Shown here in pieces: positions 8,886 to 17,287 of a stretch of 64,000 nt of DNA; position 1 is the first letter of the stretch; the number at the start of each line of letters is the position of its first letter. The notes beneath the pieces are model-generated. The model had not been told where the DNA came from and did not search any database. It worked only from the letters and a program-made list of their open reading frames with translations. A program made the translations under genes and the position numbers. Source of the stretch: Henriciella sp. (lineage in GTDB: Bacteria > Pseudomonadota > Alphaproteobacteria > Caulobacterales > Hyphomonadaceae); the NCBI GenBank assembly GCA_030066975.1, contig JASJAO010000007.1, positions 207,094 through 271,093 on the forward strand, read 5' to 3'.

Positions 8886-10840
8886 GTCAGGCTCAGGGAC
8901 AGGAAGTTCCAGGTCAGCATGATCGATGCGACTGACAGACCGGCCAAACCAAACAGGCCCAATGCGCCTGCCGAAACCAAGCCAAGGCGCCCGGCGGACA
9001 ATTGCCGCGCATAGGAGACGACAAACAGAACAAGGGCGATCAGTCCGGCAACCAATAGAAGCTGCGCCAGTCTGAACATGCCATCGCGCGCGGGCGTCAT
9101 GGAATAGATATCGCTCTGGATGCCCAGGAATTGAGTGGCCAGCACACCAATCCCGGCCAAAATACAAGCTGACATCGCGCCCGCCATCAACCACGGGCCG
9201 GTGGCCGCGCTGCCTGTGAGAGCCGTGAGCACCAAGGCAACAAGTCCGGCAATCAAAGCAACGCCAAGCAGACCGAAGGTGATCAAAGCTTGAGGCATGA
9301 CCACGCCAGGGCGCTCGAGCAGGGGCATCGGGGTCATCCCGGAATTGGTGTGGGACACTTTGCCAGACGAGTCAGTGAAGAATGTTACATTGCCCCAATC
9401 AGGATTTTCGCGGTTCTGATAGGTCAGCGGCCCCACACGCTTGTGCTCCGAGCGACCAATACGAATGCCGCCACCATCCGGCAGGGCTTCAATGCTTGTG
9501 GACGCTCTCAACAGCTTGCTGAGTTTCAGAACTCCATGTCCCGAATAGCGCGATCCTGCATATTCGCCAGCCACCCGGGCGTCTTCGGCCGCATCCGGCA
9601 CCTCGGGCAGCGCCGGAATTTTCGGGAATCCGACGAGCGCATCAAACCGGCGGCTGAGCTCGGCTGTAATTGGAAAATGTTCGGTGTTCTGGGACATGAC
9701 GATCGAATAATCGGCGTCCAGATAGATTTTGGCGAGGCTGTGGAACAACACCGTGTCACCGCCATGGGTCAAGCCAAATCGGCCCGGTACTTCGTCCGTA
9801 ACATACCAGGCCAGACCATACCCGGCCTTCGCGGCCTGCTGATACGGGTTCACGTCGTGGATCCGTGAGATTTCTGCGAAACTCTCTTCAGACAGCAAAC
9901 GCACGCCTTGATACTCACCGCGATTGCGCATCATCGCCATGAATTTGGCATAGTCGGTCAGGGTCGAGGTCAGGGCGCCGGCAGGCGCCGTGCCGACAAA
10001 TTCGAACGGGCCGCGCTCGCCATTCTGGTAATATCCGATCGGCTCAGGGAAGCCGGACAGTGACTCCGGTTCGACCGGCTGCGCCATCGTTGCTGAATGC
10101 ATGCCGAGCGGTTCGAAGATGTTTTCAGCGACATATTGCTCGAAAGGCATCTCCGCCGCGACTTCGACGATGTAACCTGCCAGTGTGATGCCATAGTTTG
10201 AGTATCCTGCAATCGTTCCCGGCTCGAAAATCAGATCCGGTACATTCTCGCGAACATACTCAGCGGTAGACAAATAATAGGTCTCGTCACGCAGGAAGAT
10301 ATATTTATAGGCATCCGAATACCCAGCTGTATGGCTGAGTAGATGGCGCAGTGTGATTTTGGCGTCCATGTTCGGAGAGGCATCAAAGTCGAGATACTCA
10401 TTCACGTCGCGGTCAAGATCGAGTTTTCCCGCCTCGACCAATTGCATCACGGCTGCCGCGGTCACCGTCTTTGAGATTGAACCGAGGCGAAACCGCGTTC
10501 GCTCAGGATCAACGGCGATCCCAGCTTCCTTGTCTTCAAACCCGGCGCCGTAGGCTGCAAGCACCTGATCACCCTTGAGAATGACGGCGCCAGCGCCGAC
10601 GAGATCGCGCTCTGCAACCAGTTCATCGAGCGTGGACTGCAGGAAGTCCTGCGCCTCAGCCGCGCTTAGGCCGGTCTCCTCGATCGGCTCGACAACGCTA
10701 TCTGACCCGACGCCTTCCTCTATTGTGGTCACCTCGTCGGCAGGTGTTTCCTGAGCTGTCGCGGGTAGTCGCCAACCGAGAAGGAGCGTTGTCAATATTA
10801 CTATTGCGACGGTTGCCCTTACAAAACCGATCGAAGTCAT
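8879..10840 (-). CDS. Exported serine hydrolase, beta-lactamase/PBP fold (S12), with C-terminal membrane helices
   Basis: About 653 residues. A signal peptide (ending near TAQ, residue 30) precedes a class C beta-lactamase/D-peptidase domain with Ser121-x-x-Lys124 (GSISK), a YSN motif (AGYSNYG) and an HGG motif (THGGDTV). After a beta-rich spacer come about four hydrophobic helices. The ATG at 10840 has a strong site (GGGAGGATGAT). S12 relatives include D-aminopeptidases, D-peptidases and MlrB of microcystin breakdown. It is clearly paralogous to the gene at 22127, sharing the C-terminal segment around GIQ-DxxSMTP. Substrate inferred only. Confidence 0.85.
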   Translation of the reverse strand: MTSIGFVRATVAIVILTTLLLGWRLPATAQETPADEVTTIEEGVGSDSVVEPIEETGLSAAEAQDFLQSTLDELVAERDLVGAGAVILKGDQVLAAYGAGFEDKEAGIAVDPERTRFRLGSISKTVTAAAVMQLVEAGKLDLDRDVNEYLDFDASPNMDAKITLRHLLSHTAGYSDAYKYIFLRDETYYLSTAEYVRENVPDLIFEPGTIAGYSNYGITLAGYIVEVAAEMPFEQYVAENIFEPLGMHSATMAQPVEPESLSGFPEPIGYYQNGERGPFEFVGTAPAGALTSTLTDYAKFMAMMRNRGEYQGVRLLSEESFAEISRIHDVNPYQQAAKAGYGLAWYVTDEVPGRFGLTHGGDTVLFHSLAKIYLDADYSIVMSQNTEHFPITAELSRRFDALVGFPKIPALPEVPDAAEDARVAGEYAGSRYSGHGVLKLSKLLRASTSIEALPDGGGIRIGRSEHKRVGPLTYQNRENPDWGNVTFFTDSSGKVSHTNSGMTPMPLLERPGVVMPQALITFGLLGVALIAGLVALVLTALTGSAATGPWLMAGAMSACILAGIGVLATQFLGIQSDIYSMTPARDGMFRLAQLLLVAGLIALVLFVVSYARQLSAGRLGLVSAGALGLFGLAGLSVASIMLTWNFLSLSLTY

Positions 10841-10916
10841 ATCATCCTCCCGTAATCCCACTATCTTTATTCTAGTGGTCGTTGTCCCATGGGAACATCG
10901 CGTTCGATGCTCAGCA

Positions 10917-12167
10917 CTATGCCACTTCCATTGAAATCAATGGATCCGCCATACCATAACCAATCCACGGATTGTTCAAATCCTCGGCCGTGTAGCCAGG
11001 CTGCCGCCCGCAAATCAGTGCGACATCACCTTGCTCAGCGATTTTTTCTTCACCGAGAACAGCAATCGTGTAGAGGCGCCCACCTGACAGGATCACTTCA
11101 CAATCCTTGCCGTTGATTTTCAGGGTACGGTCGCGGCGCGTGCCGCCTGGAACACCATGCAGGGTGGTCGCAATCCAGGTGTCCTTCTCCATTTTGATTT
11201 TGCGCCCATAGCCGAAATATTCCCCGGCCCGGATCATCGAGACCTGCGCGAGCCGCACCTTCATCTCGAACACTTGATCGACGTCCACGACTCCGCTCGC
11301 GCGTGCGTCCTGCGTCGGGTACATGCCATAGGATAGAACGCCGGTGCGTACCGCCTCAAAATGCGCCTGCGGATACTGAAAGTACGACCGCGACGAGGCC
11401 ATGTGGCGGGTGCCGAGCGGCACACCTGCGGCGGTCATCGCGTCGGTTACCGCATTAAACCGCTCGATCTGCTGGAGCTCAGGCCCCCAGGGTTCGGCCT
11501 GAGGTTCGCTGCCCGGCGGCACGATGAAGTAACTGGCCGTGCCGTGCACTTCGATCTTGCCCGTACGGTATAACGCTGTCGCCCACTCGGCTGCGTCCCA
11601 GTGCGGGCGCCCCTGGCGGTTGATGCCAGTGTCGACTTCGAAGTGGACCTTTAGCTTGCCGCCAACCCGAGCGGCCAGGCGCTCGACCCGCGCCGGTGTA
11701 TCATTCGCGGTCATCGCCAGATGTACGCCCATCCTGGCCAGAGTGACACTGTCATCGTCACTTGCGGGCGCCATCAGGAAGATCGGTTTTTTTACGCCCG
11801 TCGATGCGATGGCCAGCGCCTCAAACGGGCGCACCACCATATAGCCCCACACCTCGTCCATATCATCGACGATTGGAGGCACCGTGCGTTCACCACAGCC
11901 ATAGGCATTGGCCTTGGCGACGATCATAACTTTCGCGCCGCCCGCCGCTTCCGACATTTTGCGCAGATTAGAGCGGATGATTGAGCGGCTGACTTCAACC
12001 CATGGCGTCATCGTGTTCTGTGTGTCGAGTATCCCGTCACTGACACCGCGGACACCGGATATTGCGGGCGTCTTTAAGGAAGTGGTCGTCTGCGAGGCCG
12101 CACAGCTGGCCAGCGGCGCGGTGCCGACGAGCAGCGCCATTGATTTGATCAGATCGCGGCGATCCAT
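10917..12167 (-). CDS. Exported alanine-racemase-fold PLP enzyme (lipoprotein)
   Basis: About 416 residues with a twin-arginine-like start and lipobox (MDRRDLIKSM then LASCA), so it is probably exported and lipidated. The body is a fold type III alanine racemase: Lys85 in AKANAYGCG should hold PLP, and VDTGINRQG and GVLSYGMYP match the barrel and C-terminal domains. Periplasmic racemases of this family often act on many amino acids. The start has GGGAGAACAC upstream. It is followed upstream on the same strand by a DUF819 membrane protein (18 bases apart), and downstream by an S12 hydrolase gene. It probably interconverts L- and D-amino acids freed outside the cytoplasm. Confidence 0.88.
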   Translation of the reverse strand: MDRRDLIKSMALLVGTAPLASCAASQTTTSLKTPAISGVRGVSDGILDTQNTMTPWVEVSRSIIRSNLRKMSEAAGGAKVMIVAKANAYGCGERTVPPIVDDMDEVWGYMVVRPFEALAIASTGVKKPIFLMAPASDDDSVTLARMGVHLAMTANDTPARVERLAARVGGKLKVHFEVDTGINRQGRPHWDAAEWATALYRTGKIEVHGTASYFIVPPGSEPQAEPWGPELQQIERFNAVTDAMTAAGVPLGTRHMASSRSYFQYPQAHFEAVRTGVLSYGMYPTQDARASGVVDVDQVFEMKVRLAQVSMIRAGEYFGYGRKIKMEKDTWIATTLHGVPGGTRRDRTLKINGKDCEVILSGGRLYTIAVLGEEKIAEQGDVALICGRQPGYTAEDLNNPWIGYGMADPLISMEVA

Positions 12168-12185
12168 TGTGTTCTCCCTGAATGT

Positions 12186-13331
12186 CTAAACCATCGATCC
12201 GATAATCGCTGACAAGGTTACCCCCAGATACGTTCCGGTCGCATAGCCGAGCAGACCGGCAGCGACCCCCGGGATACGCAAGTCCTTGCGCCCCAGCGCA
12301 TCGGCAACAGCCAGCGCTGTTGGCGGGCCACCAATATTCGCCTGCGACGCCACCATGACCAGCGCTGCATCCCCTCCACTCACGCGTTTGCCGAGTGTGA
12401 AGATCGCCAGATAGTGGACCAGCATCACGATGGCGACAAGAACGATGGCCGCGAACGCAATATCCAATTGGCCCATAATGGCTGGGTAGGACACATCTGT
12501 GCCAATCGCCGCGATGAACAAATACAGCGCAACAATCGCAATTGGCTCAAGCTTCAGACCCAGTCGACCAAGCGGGGTCTGCGCCGCAATCAACGCAATC
12601 GTGGTCAGCCACAACACTGGATGAATCTGCGGGATCAGGTCATTCAGCACTTGAGCCAGGATAATCGCTGCGGTGGCGGCCACCCCGGCAATAGCCAGAT
12701 CGAGGGGTGTCGCCGAGACGGTATCGGGAACATCTTCATGCGTCGGTGCGTGCAGCGCGTCAGGATTCTTCCACCAGCGCGCAAGGAAAGGCGCGATTAG
12801 AATACTGAACGCAATCGCGGTCGAGCCCATCAGATTGTCGACACCCACAGCGACAGCGAACAGGCCATCGTCGCGGGAGATGTCCTTGATCGCCGCGACA
12901 GAGTTAAAATTCACGCTGCCGCCCGTATAAGTCGCGCCATACATTCCCGCCAGAGTTGGATAATCCTCACCCAACGTGCTTGAGATATAGGGAACAAGCA
13001 GCGTCAGCATGACGCCGATGGCAACGGCAACTGTGCCGATCACAAACATCATTCCCATCGCTGGTCCTGCACGTCGGAACACTGACATATCAACCTGCAA
13101 CATCAGCAGGAATATCGCCGCCATCAGGCCCGGGCCAAAAACAAAGTCATAAACCGCAGAGGTGCCGCCTTTCGGCATTAACCCGATATTGACGAAAATA
13201 GCGGTCAGGATCAGCGCCACAACGGGCGGGCTCAGCCAGGCGGCCGCCTTGTACCGAGTCAACCAGAAGGAAAACGCCAAAACGCCAAGCAGGCCAAGGG
13301 CCGCCCATAGGTCAACACTAATGTCCAACAT
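12186..13331 (-). CDS. DUF819 family integral membrane protein
   Basis: A 381-residue protein with about ten hydrophobic segments. It matches the DUF819 pattern, with internal symmetry (YGATYTGGSVNFNSVAAI, then VMVASQANIGGPPTALAVA), which looks like two related half-sites of a transporter. The family is thought to move small organic anions, but its substrate is not established. It lies 12 bases from the S12 hydrolase gene and 18 from the racemase, in one minus-strand operon. It may carry an amino or keto acid released by those exported enzymes; that is context only. Confidence 0.8.
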   Translation of the reverse strand: MLDISVDLWAALGLLGVLAFSFWLTRYKAAAWLSPPVVALILTAIFVNIGLMPKGGTSAVYDFVFGPGLMAAIFLLMLQVDMSVFRRAGPAMGMMFVIGTVAVAIGVMLTLLVPYISSTLGEDYPTLAGMYGATYTGGSVNFNSVAAIKDISRDDGLFAVAVGVDNLMGSTAIAFSILIAPFLARWWKNPDALHAPTHEDVPDTVSATPLDLAIAGVAATAAIILAQVLNDLIPQIHPVLWLTTIALIAAQTPLGRLGLKLEPIAIVALYLFIAAIGTDVSYPAIMGQLDIAFAAIVLVAIVMLVHYLAIFTLGKRVSGGDAALVMVASQANIGGPPTALAVADALGRKDLRIPGVAAGLLGYATGTYLGVTLSAIIGSMV

Positions 13332-13343
13332 GCCCTAAGCCCC

Positions 13344-15239
13344 TTAAACCAGATAAATTGCTTTCAATACGAAGAAGAACCCGATCGCTGCGATGCCGAC
13401 CAGAATGCGATGGCTTGCCGCAAGCTTGGACAAGGAACTGTCCGCGCCAGCCACCAGCCGCGCGCCACCTGCGTATAATGCGGCCAGACCGCCAGCCAGC
13501 GTCAACCAGCCGCCCGTCGCGGCGATATCAAAGCGCCAAGTTTCACCTCGAAACAGTTCATAGCTCAAATCCCGGCCCTGCAGGGCCGGCAGGAAATTCG
13601 TAACGAACACGACCGCAACTGCCAATCCAGCCAGCACGGCTCCAAACCGCCAGAGCCCGGTGCCGAAGATCGCAATCAGGCCAGTGACCGCCACCGCAGC
13701 AAAGGTCAGACCAAAAATGGTGATCCAGCGCGGATCGCCTAAGCCGGAGACTCGCTCTGCATAAGACAGGCGGGTTAGGATCTTATCGTCTGCAACCGCC
13801 ATGAGATAAGGCGGGCGACCATCGTCGCGTCTCTCCTGGAACAAGCCAGGCGCAATCTCATCATTTGGCGTGCCATTGATCAGCATCTCGCCATTCTCGC
13901 CCTTCTCAATCGTCCAGATCCGCTCCAGACCCCAGATCGCTTCCGGTGTTTGATGAGCTCTCAGAGAAAACCAATAACGCCCTTCAAACTCGGCTGGGTC
14001 AGTCACAGGCTCAATGGGTGGTTTCGGCACGACAGGCCCAAGCACCTCAATCATCAGTTCGTGCACGGTTTGGCCGGTGTCCCCACCCTTGCCAAAAAAC
14101 GGCGAGGTTCCACCAGCGAAGACGACAAAAACACCCAAATCCGCTTCCGGGACGATGAACAGTTGGGACCGGAAACCGGAAATGATCCCGCCATGTTGCC
14201 AGGTTTCATAGTCGTTCCACTGCTCGTTCAGCAAACCCAATCCGACCTTCGCCAATCCTGAATAATTATTGGCATAGCTATCGCGCTGAATGGCCAGCAT
14301 TTCCGGTGTCAGAACGTCGGGACGATGTCCGAGCAGGCCATTCAGATACTTCGCCATATCCCGGGCAGAGGCCTGTATTGACCCTGCAGCAGCAACGAAT
14401 GGGTCATTGACCGTAACGGTCGCACGATACATCGGCACGTCGGGCGTTTCAGGATCATAGACGCCTGCACGCACCAAAGTTGGCCCGCCTGTCGGATCAT
14501 ACTCAAACGCCGAGTCCGCCATGCCGAGAGGCCTTAAGACGTGTTCGTGCAGATACTCGTCATAACGCAATCCGCTCAGGTCCTCGGCGACCACACCCAC
14601 AAGCGGCGGACCGTAATTGGCGTAGGTCACGAACTTGCCGGGCTCACGCACAATGCCTGGCATTTTCTTGCGGATATAGTCTGGCGTTGCTGGAATGATC
14701 TCCTGATCCCCGACGGCTGAACCAAAGCCAGGCGAGTCGAGACCAGCACTGTGAGCCGACAGGTCGGCGACCGTAACCTTCGCGCCCCAATCGCCTTCCA
14801 ACTGATAGCGCGTCATATAGTCGTTGGCCTTGGCTGTCGGCGAGGGGAGCAGCCCATCCTCGACCAGACGGGCGATCGCCAAACCACTGAATGACTTCGA
14901 AACCGAGGCAATCATGAACTGATGATGCGGCTCGATCGGGATATCCTGCATCGGATCGAATGCGCCATATTGCTCGGCCAGGACCACTTCACCATTTGCG
15001 ACAATCGCGACGGAAGCTGCGGTCGCATGGCCCATTTCAATCGGGTCCAGAATATTGCGCTGCAGCCAAGCCTCCAGCCACTCATCACTGACGATGGGCG
15101 CTGCGGGCGCAGGCGCATCAAGCGCTTCACCACTCGCCAAAGGTGATGCTCCGTCAGGTTCGGACTGCGCCAGGGTCGATCCCAAGAAACCCGCCACAAA
15201 GACAAGAAAAGTTGGCAGCATAAGTCGGCGAGTTGACAT
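13344..15239 (-). CDS. Exported S12 serine hydrolase with C-terminal membrane segments
   Basis: About 631 residues. After a signal peptide (cleavage near TLAQS, residue 26) comes a PBP/beta-lactamase fold with Ser112-x-x-Lys115 (SVSK), the tyrosine motif as YAN (TYANYG) and HGG (QHGGIIS). The C-terminal quarter holds about four hydrophobic helices. The ATG at 15239 is chosen because AAGGAC precedes it and the signal peptide starts there; an open frame extends further upstream but has no such support. It is the first gene of the operon running into DUF819 and the racemase, divergent from another S12 gene across a pair of TTTCC-N4-GGAAA operators. Confidence 0.84.
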   Translation of the reverse strand: MSTRRLMLPTFLVFVAGFLGSTLAQSEPDGASPLASGEALDAPAPAAPIVSDEWLEAWLQRNILDPIEMGHATAASVAIVANGEVVLAEQYGAFDPMQDIPIEPHHQFMIASVSKSFSGLAIARLVEDGLLPSPTAKANDYMTRYQLEGDWGAKVTVADLSAHSAGLDSPGFGSAVGDQEIIPATPDYIRKKMPGIVREPGKFVTYANYGPPLVGVVAEDLSGLRYDEYLHEHVLRPLGMADSAFEYDPTGGPTLVRAGVYDPETPDVPMYRATVTVNDPFVAAAGSIQASARDMAKYLNGLLGHRPDVLTPEMLAIQRDSYANNYSGLAKVGLGLLNEQWNDYETWQHGGIISGFRSQLFIVPEADLGVFVVFAGGTSPFFGKGGDTGQTVHELMIEVLGPVVPKPPIEPVTDPAEFEGRYWFSLRAHQTPEAIWGLERIWTIEKGENGEMLINGTPNDEIAPGLFQERRDDGRPPYLMAVADDKILTRLSYAERVSGLGDPRWITIFGLTFAAVAVTGLIAIFGTGLWRFGAVLAGLAVAVVFVTNFLPALQGRDLSYELFRGETWRFDIAATGGWLTLAGGLAALYAGGARLVAGADSSLSKLAASHRILVGIAAIGFFFVLKAIYLV

Positions 15240-15258
15240 GGTGGGGTCCTTGCGCTTT

Positions 15259-15272
15259 TTCCCAATTGGAAA
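15259..15272. promoter_or_regulatory. TTTCC-N4-GGAAA operator, copy 1 of a tandem pair
   Basis: TTCCC-AATT-GGAAA lies between two divergent S12 hydrolase genes. Its centre is exactly 19 bases from that of the next copy, close to two helical turns, as expected for two dimers bound on one face of the DNA. Confidence 0.68.
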
Positions 15273-15277
15273 CCAAT

Positions 15278-15291
15278 GTGCCAATTGGAAA
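15278..15291. promoter_or_regulatory. TTTCC-N4-GGAAA operator, copy 2 of a tandem pair
   Basis: GTGCC-AATT-GGAAA has one perfect half and one degenerate half. The 19-base centre-to-centre spacing to copy 1 is repeated exactly in the pair at 22045-22077. Confidence 0.62.
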
Positions 15292-15342
15292 GTCTTGTCA
15301 AAGCCCTTCCGACTGCTGAAGCTTGCCACTAGGAGATTTTCC

Positions 15343-17274
15343 ATGATCAAAGCATGGCTGACGCAACTCACAGCACTTGTTGGTGGTTTGTTGTTGATCT
15401 CCGGCGCAGCACTTGCCCAAGACCCGGCAGAGCCCACTGCGCCGCCCCCGTCTCCGCTGCCTGGACTGGAAGACTTCGTTGACGGGGTCATGCAAGGCGT
15501 GTTGCGTGATCGCCCAATCCCCGGTGCGGTGGTCGCAATCGTTAAGGATGGTGAGATTCAGCTGCTCAAAGGTTATGGCTATGCCGATCTGGAGAATAAA
15601 ATTCCGGTCGATCCGGAACGCTCCCTGTTTCGTATCGCCTCGATCTCGAAACTGTTCGTCGGCATGGCGGTGATGCAACTGGTCGAACAAGACCTGATCG
15701 ACCTGGATGCAGATATCAACACTTACCTCGGAACGCCGCTCACACTACGGTTCGATACACCGGTGACAGTTCGCCATCTGCTGACCCACACTGGCGGCTT
15801 TGAGCATGCCCAGATGGGCATCTTCACAGATAGCAAAGATCCAACCCCAACCTTGCAACAGGTCATTGACACGACGATGCCTGAGCAGGCCTTTGAGCCG
15901 GGGCTCTATCCCGCCTACTCTAATCACGGTTTTGTCGTGCTTGGCCGGATTGTCGAAGAGGTCAGCGGCCTAAGCTATGATGATTATGTCGAGCAGCACG
16001 TTATGGCACCAATTGGCATGACCAGCTCCAGCGCCCATCAACCCGTTCCTGGAGCGCTCGCTGACCAAGTGGTTACCAGTTATTCAATGAGCGCAAACGA
16101 GTTCGTCCCTCAGCCATTCGAAATCGTTGCGGCAAGCCCCGGGGGCGCGATCAGTGCGACAGGCCTCGACATGGCGCGCTATGCGATTGCAGCGCTCAAA
16201 GCGGAGCGTTCAGCTGACATTGTTTCTGCAGCGTCTTTTGACGCCTTGCAATCGGTGCAGTTTCGCGTCGATCCAAGGGTTATGGGCATGGGTTTTTCCT
16301 TCCCGGTCCAAAACCTGGAGGGACGGCCAGCCTGGTATCATACGGGCGGCCTGATGTACGCCTCCAGCCGCCTGACGGCACTGTCGGAAGAAGATTTTGC
16401 GGTGTTTACCGCGTTCAATACTGGCGGGCCCGGTCATGGTGCTGGAAACATTCTGTGGGAAGCCTTGATCGATCATTACTTCCCGATGCCCGCACCCGGT
16501 GATTTTCCTACTCCGCCGCCACAAGCTGATATGCAAAAATACGAAGGGGCGTATCAAACCTCTGGCAGTTTCTACCACAGCTTTCCGGCGCTGAGTGCGG
16601 CCACCGGTCAGACGGTTGTTGAAGCCACAGGTGATGGCGAACTCACGCTTTCCAACCAGTGGGGTACGACAGTTTGGCGCTGGGTGGCTGAGGATCGATT
16701 CCGGCGCCCCGATAGCGCCGACACAAGCGGCTTTGGCGATCTTCTGTTTCTATTCGAAGACGGCGCGACTCATCCCTACGCGTCGACGCGGTTCAATCAA
16801 ACGACGCGTATCAATCTACGTCAAACCGGGTGGCGTGATTTTCGGGTGGCAGAGTCGATGCTCGGCCATGGCCGCTTGATCGGCAAAGTCCTGGCCGTGG
16901 TGCTCTTGATATTAGCTGGTGTGGCTTTGCTCCGGCGCAAATGGTTCGTCGCAGCCGCGAATGCCGCGACGCTGCTTGGTCTGATGACGATATCGCGGTT
17001 CCTATCGGAACGCGGCATCCTGGCCCCGAATTTCTCTGGTCTGGAACCGCTGTCGCTTGAGATGCCGCCGGAGCTGAAAGCGCTGCTGATGCAACCGACG
17101 ATTGCCCTTTCGCTTGTCGCAGTCGGCGCCGCGCTCGCCGGGTTTGCCATCTGGCGTGGACCGCGCCTTGACGGTCGCGCGGGCCTTGTCTTTTTAACCA
17201 CCCATATTGCCACAATCGGACTATGGATCTTCATCGTGCTCTTCCTGCAAGAGTGGCGCCTATTGTTTGCCTAG
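15343..17274 (+). CDS. Exported S12 serine hydrolase with C-terminal membrane segments
   Basis: About 643 residues. A signal peptide (AALAQD, residue 26) leads into an S12 domain with Ser100-x-x-Lys103 (SISK), YSN (AYSNHG) and HTGG (YHTGGLM). Several hydrophobic helices follow from about residue 520. The ATG has AGGAG eight bases upstream. It shares an operon with the S9 peptidase 13 bases downstream. It belongs with the other three S12 genes of the window but is more distant from the 8879/22127 pair. Family knowledge points to D-stereospecific peptidase, esterase or linear-cyclic-peptide hydrolase activity; the substrate is unknown. Confidence 0.84.
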   Translation: MIKAWLTQLTALVGGLLLISGAALAQDPAEPTAPPPSPLPGLEDFVDGVMQGVLRDRPIPGAVVAIVKDGEIQLLKGYGYADLENKIPVDPERSLFRIASISKLFVGMAVMQLVEQDLIDLDADINTYLGTPLTLRFDTPVTVRHLLTHTGGFEHAQMGIFTDSKDPTPTLQQVIDTTMPEQAFEPGLYPAYSNHGFVVLGRIVEEVSGLSYDDYVEQHVMAPIGMTSSSAHQPVPGALADQVVTSYSMSANEFVPQPFEIVAASPGGAISATGLDMARYAIAALKAERSADIVSAASFDALQSVQFRVDPRVMGMGFSFPVQNLEGRPAWYHTGGLMYASSRLTALSEEDFAVFTAFNTGGPGHGAGNILWEALIDHYFPMPAPGDFPTPPPQADMQKYEGAYQTSGSFYHSFPALSAATGQTVVEATGDGELTLSNQWGTTVWRWVAEDRFRRPDSADTSGFGDLLFLFEDGATHPYASTRFNQTTRINLRQTGWRDFRVAESMLGHGRLIGKVLAVVLLILAGVALLRRKWFVAAANAATLLGLMTISRFLSERGILAPNFSGLEPLSLEMPPELKALLMQPTIALSLVAVGAALAGFAIWRGPRLDGRAGLVFLTTHIATIGLWIFIVLFLQEWRLLFA

Positions 17275-17287
17275 GGGGACTTCATTC

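Noticed and set aside
10884..10897. GTCCCATGGGAAC palindrome between the S12 and racemase genes
   Set aside because: It is short, lies between tandem genes and does not fit either operator family; likely chance.
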